Of a stretch of DNA of 64,000 nucleotides, positions 62,601 through 64,000 are shown piece by piece. The translations under genes and the position numbers were made by a program. The DNA is from Opitutus terrae PB90-1. Its GTDB lineage: Bacteria; Verrucomicrobiota; Verrucomicrobiia; Opitutales; Opitutaceae. The stretch lies in NCBI RefSeq assembly GCF_000019965.1, contig NC_010571.1:3915001-3979000 (forward strand), in the 5' to 3' direction. The notes beneath the pieces are model-generated. The model ran no database searches. It saw only the letters and a program-made list of their open reading frames with translations, and had not been told where the DNA came from. Within the stretch, counting starts at the first letter, position 1. Each line of letters begins with the position of its first letter.

Positions 62601-64000
62601 GCACCGTCCGCGGCAGTCTCACAGCTACGCGCATCGACCCTGCGAATATTCCCGACCGGCTGCCCTCGGGGGCGATTCCACACTTCCTAGTCGAGATCGG
62701 TCCGGACGGACTCGTGTTCGACACGCCGGCGCGACTCGGCTTCCCCAACGTTTACGGGCTCGCGGTCGGGGCCGAGGTCGTCGTGTTCCATTTCAAATAC
62801 GGCGTGCACAATTACGCCGAGCTCGGCCGCGCCGCCGTCGCAGCGGATGGGCTGATCCACACCGGGCCGATGCTGACCGAGGCCGGCTTCGTGGGCATCG
62901 TTCCGGCGTCGGGATCGTTTGATCTCACCCGTGCCTACCTGGAAGGTCGGGTGGTGGACGCTGCTGGCACCGGGCTCGCCGGAGTCTCGGTCAACGCGAT
63001 CGCTGGCAGTTCGTATGTCGTTACCGACGCGGCCGGGCGCTACTCGATCCCGCTGCCCGACGTGCGGCTGGAACTTATCCGCACCTTCGCGACGGTCTCG
63101 ACGGATCTCGGCGCGCGCAGCGGCGAGTCGCCAAGCCTCGTGTTCCAATCGCAGCTCGTGACGCTCAACCCCTCTGGCGTGACCAAGGTGCCGGACATCG
63201 TGGTGGATAGCTTCTTCCTTGGCGGGAGCATTCGCTACGTCGACGCCGACGGCGGGCGGATCCCCGCGACCGGGCTGGCGTACGGGGACGACGGCAAGCT
63301 GGTGTCGATCGCCCCGGAGACTGCGCGCGGAGTGGACGTTTTTGTTTACCGCCGCCTCAGCGCCGAAGGTGCGCTGCCGGAGTATGACTCGGAACCGTAT
63401 ATGCGAACGCTAGCGAGCGTTCCGCTGATCGACGATCACTTCGACGCGTCGTTCGCGCTCACGTTCCTGGGCTCGCTGCAGCCCACCTCGACTTCAACTT
63501 CCACGTCAACTCCGTCCGCGGGTGACGTCGTCAAGATCGTGGCCTTTGACCGGAAGACCGGCTTCTACGGCGAGACCGATCTTAAAATCCCCGCCGCGGC
63601 GGAGGCGAACAGCGGGAACGCATCGCTCGACGTGCTGGTGAATCTCGAACTGCGGCCGCCGGTGGTGAAGCTCGACATGAACCGCGTGTTCTTCCTCGAC
63701 GGAATCCGCCGTCGGGCGAACATCCCGCATCGCGGCATCGCGTTCACGAGCGACGAATACGTGGAGTTTAAGACGACCTGGACGACGCCGGTCGCCTCAC
63801 CGCTCGATCGCGCGGAGCTTTCGTTGGCCGGCCGACTGCGCGTCAACTCGATCGATTACCAGACCGACTACGGCATGCCGGTGCGCGGCGGAGAACACTT
63901 CCGCGTGCTCGAGATACGCGAAGCGGTTTTCCCGAATCGGCTGCAGGTGCTGCAGCGCGACACGGACGTCGGCGTCGAGACGTTCTCGATCTCCCGCGAC
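53681..64000 (+). CDS. second giant exported surface protein, 3' end beyond the window
   Basis: The frame opens at GTG 53681, 25 bp after the previous stop, and has no stop codon to 64000 (3,440 codons). A signal peptide supports this start: basic RRSALLTLSVAIAWSGLSARA with cleavage before Glu33. Domain order seen: eleven transthyretin/CNA-B/carboxypeptidase-regulatory-like domains (residues ~33-892), about a dozen Ig-like domains of the glucodextranase-B/Big_6-9 kind, four Big_5 domains, a carboxypeptidase-regulatory-like domain (~2834-2890), a beta-rich module (~2955-3085), a second regulatory-like domain (~3086-3145) and an unrecognised region. The short gap without promoter or terminator suggests co-transcription with the first giant gene. 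Function is probably a surface stalk presenting something at the unseen C-terminus. Confidence 0.9.
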   Translation, partial: MKQIRQFCHLFRRSALLTLSVAIAWSGLSARAEIINLTVEQAGQPLPAVGVYAFRADGSYLGSAKNTNSAGVAVFDLPLSSAVKFRLSRNGTTFWSDLITIAGAHRFILPVDTTVLLSRGGEVLGQYAVLIRNEGGDPFGNTQLTDGNGIARFTLPDGTPFRFYVDADGRQFFSPVYTAPVATTFALPRTTIVTLTKASALVAGRTLYAYSDAGTYLNYSRPTDATGIAQFALDEGVAVKFRVEDAGAWFFTSVLTTPSATTFNLPADTLLTVTRDGGPLAQTPVQVYDEYGTSLSYSRVTDANGVARFSLAGGRRVKFRVDAEGRMNFSSVETTPGAFNMAVPAPTRVTVTKAGVPQANRTIYACDEAGVPTDYLRMTDASGVAQFCFDPGRVVKFRVDDQDARYFSDILTAPAATTFALSADTTMTVTREGVPLAQTMVFVCDEAGAYTGYSRVTDANGVARFSLAGGGRVKFRVDAEGRMNFSSVETTPGAFNMAVPAPTRVTVTKAGVPQANRTIYACDEAGVPTDYLRMTDASGVAQFCFDPGRVVKFRVDDQDARYFSNILTAPAATTFALSADTTMTVTREGVPLAQTMVFVCDEAGAYTGYSRVTDANGVARFSLAGGRRVKFRVDAEGRMNFSSVETTPGAFNMAVPAPTRVAVTKAGVPQANRTIYACDEAGVPTDYLRMTDANGVAQFCFDPGRVVKFRVDDQGAQFFSNILTAPAATTFALPVDTTVTVTREGVLVAQTSVYVYDEAGVSTGYSRVTDANGVARFSLAGGRRVKFRVDAEGRMNFSAVETSPGAFSMAVPAPTRVTVTKAGVPQPNRMVYACNEAGVPTDYMRLTDANGVAQFCFDPGHVVKFRADDAGTRKFTNTITAPANVAFDLDAASKPTLTSAVLRPENFERGADFALEITGTAIESGSATIDFWKADGGTELTLPFMAVAGKWIAAGVTPATVPRAPDGATSVTIPVTVTLRGPTGMETTASLTFALRDDTNPPAIALDQPTIAQIDAPSASLTGTVSLDAVSLALVRSGAPSLPVTFDPTDGRFSIEVPLQEGLNNCSLVARDFLGNQSQVALALTRTLRPPVIAFTEPISFSDSVNTTTLRLAGTVTDASAVTLTINGTEVTLGAGGAFEWLLSLTSEGPNTLTVVAEDAFHQKTTETHTIYRITEAPALALTSPATDRLTTRVPSLQVTGAVGASATQLSVNAIAVADFANGVFAHPVVLTPGDNLLVVEVRDALGNTRTVRRTVVLDQTPPTITCSSHSTGFVTNQPGATVVGRVTGGQTLVVNGQLVTLASDGTFSTPVTLTEGTSSIVLEAQDAVGNVAVLRIQGTLDTIAPLVLIERPTPGATLAAANVEIAGTVDDLAAVLTLNTAPLANSSGAFLAAIPLANTETTLTVSARDVAGNVGTAAVTVRQDLTPPVVVFTAPANGSLTRAPSVRVTGTVDDPAATVVINGRSALVSQGRFELADFALSEGENVLTAIATDPLGNTSAPVSILVTRDSTAPAMPSLIDAPAYVRADRVTLRGNSDPGASIAITGGLATVTTTADAAGVFNATVLLVANRATDLIIRATDSSGNESAARVHTIVSDTLPPVITLTRPAVGANLSTAAVEVFGTVADANPPAMVTVNGLSYVLSPAGQFGCRLTLPDGAGQMITVTATDLAGNQAQRTTAVNINDVPGDEAAPVVLVLRPAYDAVVPTANIAATVLIVDESPLTSIVVGGSPVIDSDNDGLITADVSVDGNGEFTVVVTDAQALTTTVTHRVQVQGAVPETPTIQRVSPESPTAEGQVVLYASAQPGLRYEILGGLLAKQTGTVGADGKIVATIPLTKNATNSLRLSVIGANGLASTPATVEVVHDNVPPQVMATTPAAASEGAALNSPVRITFSEPVRSAELAGIEVRAGNAVVACTRSLSGDGREVTLTPSTAWEQSVLVQVTVPSTVADLVGNPLGAAYVYSFKTLDSAAPASPLVNPVPPRTNRLTLVLTGTAEPLSRIIVSGAAAALPTAVNADGTFSVAVTLHANTLNTLLVSASDAAGNSSAPVSISIAHDDRALTIVSSVPADAATNVALNTAIAVTFSSAIAPASVAGVTLVSPAAIPGTVAVQDNIVSFTPAAPLAAGKDYEIVVPGTVADLSGNRLGTTQRIGFSTTTGTAIAVPIVYTAQPTGATNRVSATITGYSNPGTKLLVSGGEADFEFPATGAIDSTGLFTLEVPLRRNATNTILLRARDAQGVISPSVTALEVRQDSTAPTVVSTIPANGAMNVEPNASFFVEFSEAVQPGPLTATVPAIRLFDAQNRVVAGSWILSADGRGATLYLTRVLTPKTSYSLLISTAIRDLAGNPLPSAVSVDFVTAASTELERPATPVLDPLASTKTTQPSITLSGSAPVGTQVRVFGGQSGATAAVDAAGRFTVSVDLVPNAVNPLAVVAVADGAMSAPATITITQVQHAPGIRVLSPQPNVEYNNRSVTVAGVIDDPDSIKSISVNGASAAIVGRYFFRQVVLDPAAGPKSVTAIATLQDDSTVEATVSFSLLVEPAGTDTKPPIPRFIFPEEGDSLNGEVVEALLTVEEGVQLTSVDIDRVVAHQVVGNIFFILARMPQQGPNTITARAEDAAGLIGTTSVHVTMDSIGFAAAPAVTPVPSLTPDRAVTLTGTAEPGSTIVVLNGLVPVRTIVSATGDYTILVPLNPNAANHLQVVTTDAAGNLSPVTTIDITHDDTAPTIVSSTPSNGQTGVPQNATIEVTFSEPLNATTTTADDAVVLRSALGQAIARNVLLSADGKTIRIIPTFKFLRSDTITVELDASIADEHGYPLGRDHTFSFTTAVGQTTVSGIVVDPQLRPLANVKVGIQGSNVAQVTSSFGTFLLDEVPLGDQILTVDARPDPATGVTPQGDARRFGYLEFVVPVRRDTDNGLGRPIFMVETDVSTSTPLATTGGEQVMTFTPAQKDLTGFSITYQAGAARFSDGTVRGSLTATRIDPANIPDRLPSGAIPHFLVEIGPDGLVFDTPARLGFPNVYGLAVGAEVVVFHFKYGVHNYAELGRAAVAADGLIHTGPMLTEAGFVGIVPASGSFDLTRAYLEGRVVDAAGTGLAGVSVNAIAGSSYVVTDAAGRYSIPLPDVRLELIRTFATVSTDLGARSGESPSLVFQSQLVTLNPSGVTKVPDIVVDSFFLGGSIRYVDADGGRIPATGLAYGDDGKLVSIAPETARGVDVFVYRRLSAEGALPEYDSEPYMRTLASVPLIDDHFDASFALTFLGSLQPTSTSTSTSTPSAGDVVKIVAFDRKTGFYGETDLKIPAAAEANSGNASLDVLVNLELRPPVVKLDMNRVFFLDGIRRRANIPHRGIAFTSDEYVEFKTTWTTPVASPLDRAELSLAGRLRVNSIDYQTDYGMPVRGGEHFRVLEIREAVFPNRLQVLQRDTDVGVETFSISRD
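53777..54484 (+). other. second giant protein: three diverged transthyretin-like domains
   Basis: Residues ~33-268 contain three ~78-residue domains with the pattern seen in the following repeat: V-x-x-x-G-x-x-x-x-x-x-(V/L)-Y-A-x-x-(D/E)-x-G-x-(Y/F), then T-D-A-x-G-(V/I)-A-x-F-x-L, then V-K-F-R-(V/L). They share little DNA identity with one another or with the later copies and probably represent the ancestral, unamplified part of the array. Confidence 0.7.
54485..56356 (+). repeat. four in-frame 468-bp tandem repeats encoding paired 78-residue domains
   Basis: Units are 54485-54952, 54953-55420, 55421-55888 and 55889-56356, each of 156 codons, coding for residues 269-892. Each has an A domain (SRVTDANGVARFSLAGG, then VKFRVDAEGRMNFS) and a B domain (TKAGVPQANRTIYACDEAG, then GVAQFCFDPG). 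Units 1-3 are nearly identical at DNA level and unit 4 has more changes. Every B domain has two cysteines about 26 residues apart in a protein with few others, suggesting one disulfide per B domain. The folds resemble CNA-B/transthyretin-like stalk domains. Confidence 0.9.
56357..62170 (+). repeat. second giant protein: Ig-like stalk with interspersed Big_5 domains
   Basis: Residues ~893-2830 read as Ig-like repeats. A typical copy has P-x-V-x-(F/L)-x-x-P-x-x-G then VRVTGTVDDPAATVVINGRS, followed by F-x-x-x-(V/L)-x-L-x-x-G-x-N and a closing A-x-D-x-x-G-N. This matches glucodextranase-B/Big_6-9 type domains. Four SbsA-like Big_5 domains are near 59290, 59860, 60440 and 61850 (TIVSSTPSNGQTGVPQNATI). 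Domain limits are approximate and no enzymatic motif was seen. Confidence 0.65.
62171..64000 (+). other. second giant protein: regulatory-like domains and an RHS-associated-type module
   Basis: GIVVDPQLRPLANVKVGIQG and YLEGRVVDAAGTGLAGVSVN start two carboxypeptidase-regulatory-like domains (near 62178 and 62935). Between them, ~62545-62935 carries IPDRLPSGAIPHFLVEIGPD, FDTPARLGFPNVYGLAVG and a VAADGLIHTGPMLTEAGFVG ending. This order of motifs resembles a module often found N-terminal to RHS/YD repeats in large bacterial surface proteins. A short Ser/Thr linker (TSTSTSTSTPS) lies near 63486-63520. The last ~150 residues are not recognised. Confidence 0.5.

Overview
The window is one 64 kb stretch of high-GC bacterial DNA. 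Its third codon positions are strongly G/C-rich, most genes lack a clear Shine-Dalgarno sequence, and it combines secreted glycoside hydrolases with giant multi-domain surface proteins. That mix fits the Opitutaceae (Verrucomicrobiota). The assignment is inferred from gene content and composition; no rRNA or housekeeping marker is present to confirm it. No tRNA, rRNA, CRISPR array, transposase or phage gene was seen.

Left part (1-8428): the C-terminus of an unknown protein is followed by an NADPH-dependent FMN reductase-family protein, a single-domain cupin, a secreted SGNH/GDSL hydrolase and a bacteriohemerythrin-like protein. Convergent to the hemerythrin is a GH78 alpha-L-rhamnosidase on the minus strand, and divergent from that is a GH140/DUF4038 apiosidase-like hydrolase. 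The rhamnosidase, the apiosidase-like enzyme and the SGNH esterase-type protein are all predicted to be exported and would suit attack on branched plant pectin (rhamnogalacturonan) side chains. The hemerythrin and the cupin each lack one expected metal-ligand histidine. A REP-like nested inverted repeat and strong hairpins lie between the convergent genes.

Right part (8821-64000): two giant genes lie head to tail, 25 bp apart. The first encodes a 14,944-residue exported protein with no recognisable enzyme domain. It holds long Ig-like arrays, a super-module repeated seven times (LVIVD-type beta-propeller, SbsA-like Big_5, then two IPT/TIG domains), two further propellers, a LamG-FN3 tandem containing an almost identical 429-bp duplication, a chitobiase-C/PA14 cassette, two I-set Ig domains, glycine-rich beta-helix-like segments and LamG domains. 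One Big_5 domain carries an insertion of five EF-hand-like loops. The second giant gene starts at a GTG with a clear signal peptide and stays open for 3,440 codons to the window edge. It begins with eleven transthyretin/CNA-B-like domains, eight of which form four nearly identical 468-bp DNA repeats. Ig-like and Big_5 domains follow, then a module resembling one found ahead of RHS/YD repeats in other bacterial surface proteins.

The most unusual content is this giant gene pair, which probably forms one transcription unit for cell-surface or extracellular fibrous proteins involved in adhesion, carbohydrate binding or contact. Many long open frames lie antisense to both genes; they are by-products of GC-rich codon use and are not annotated.
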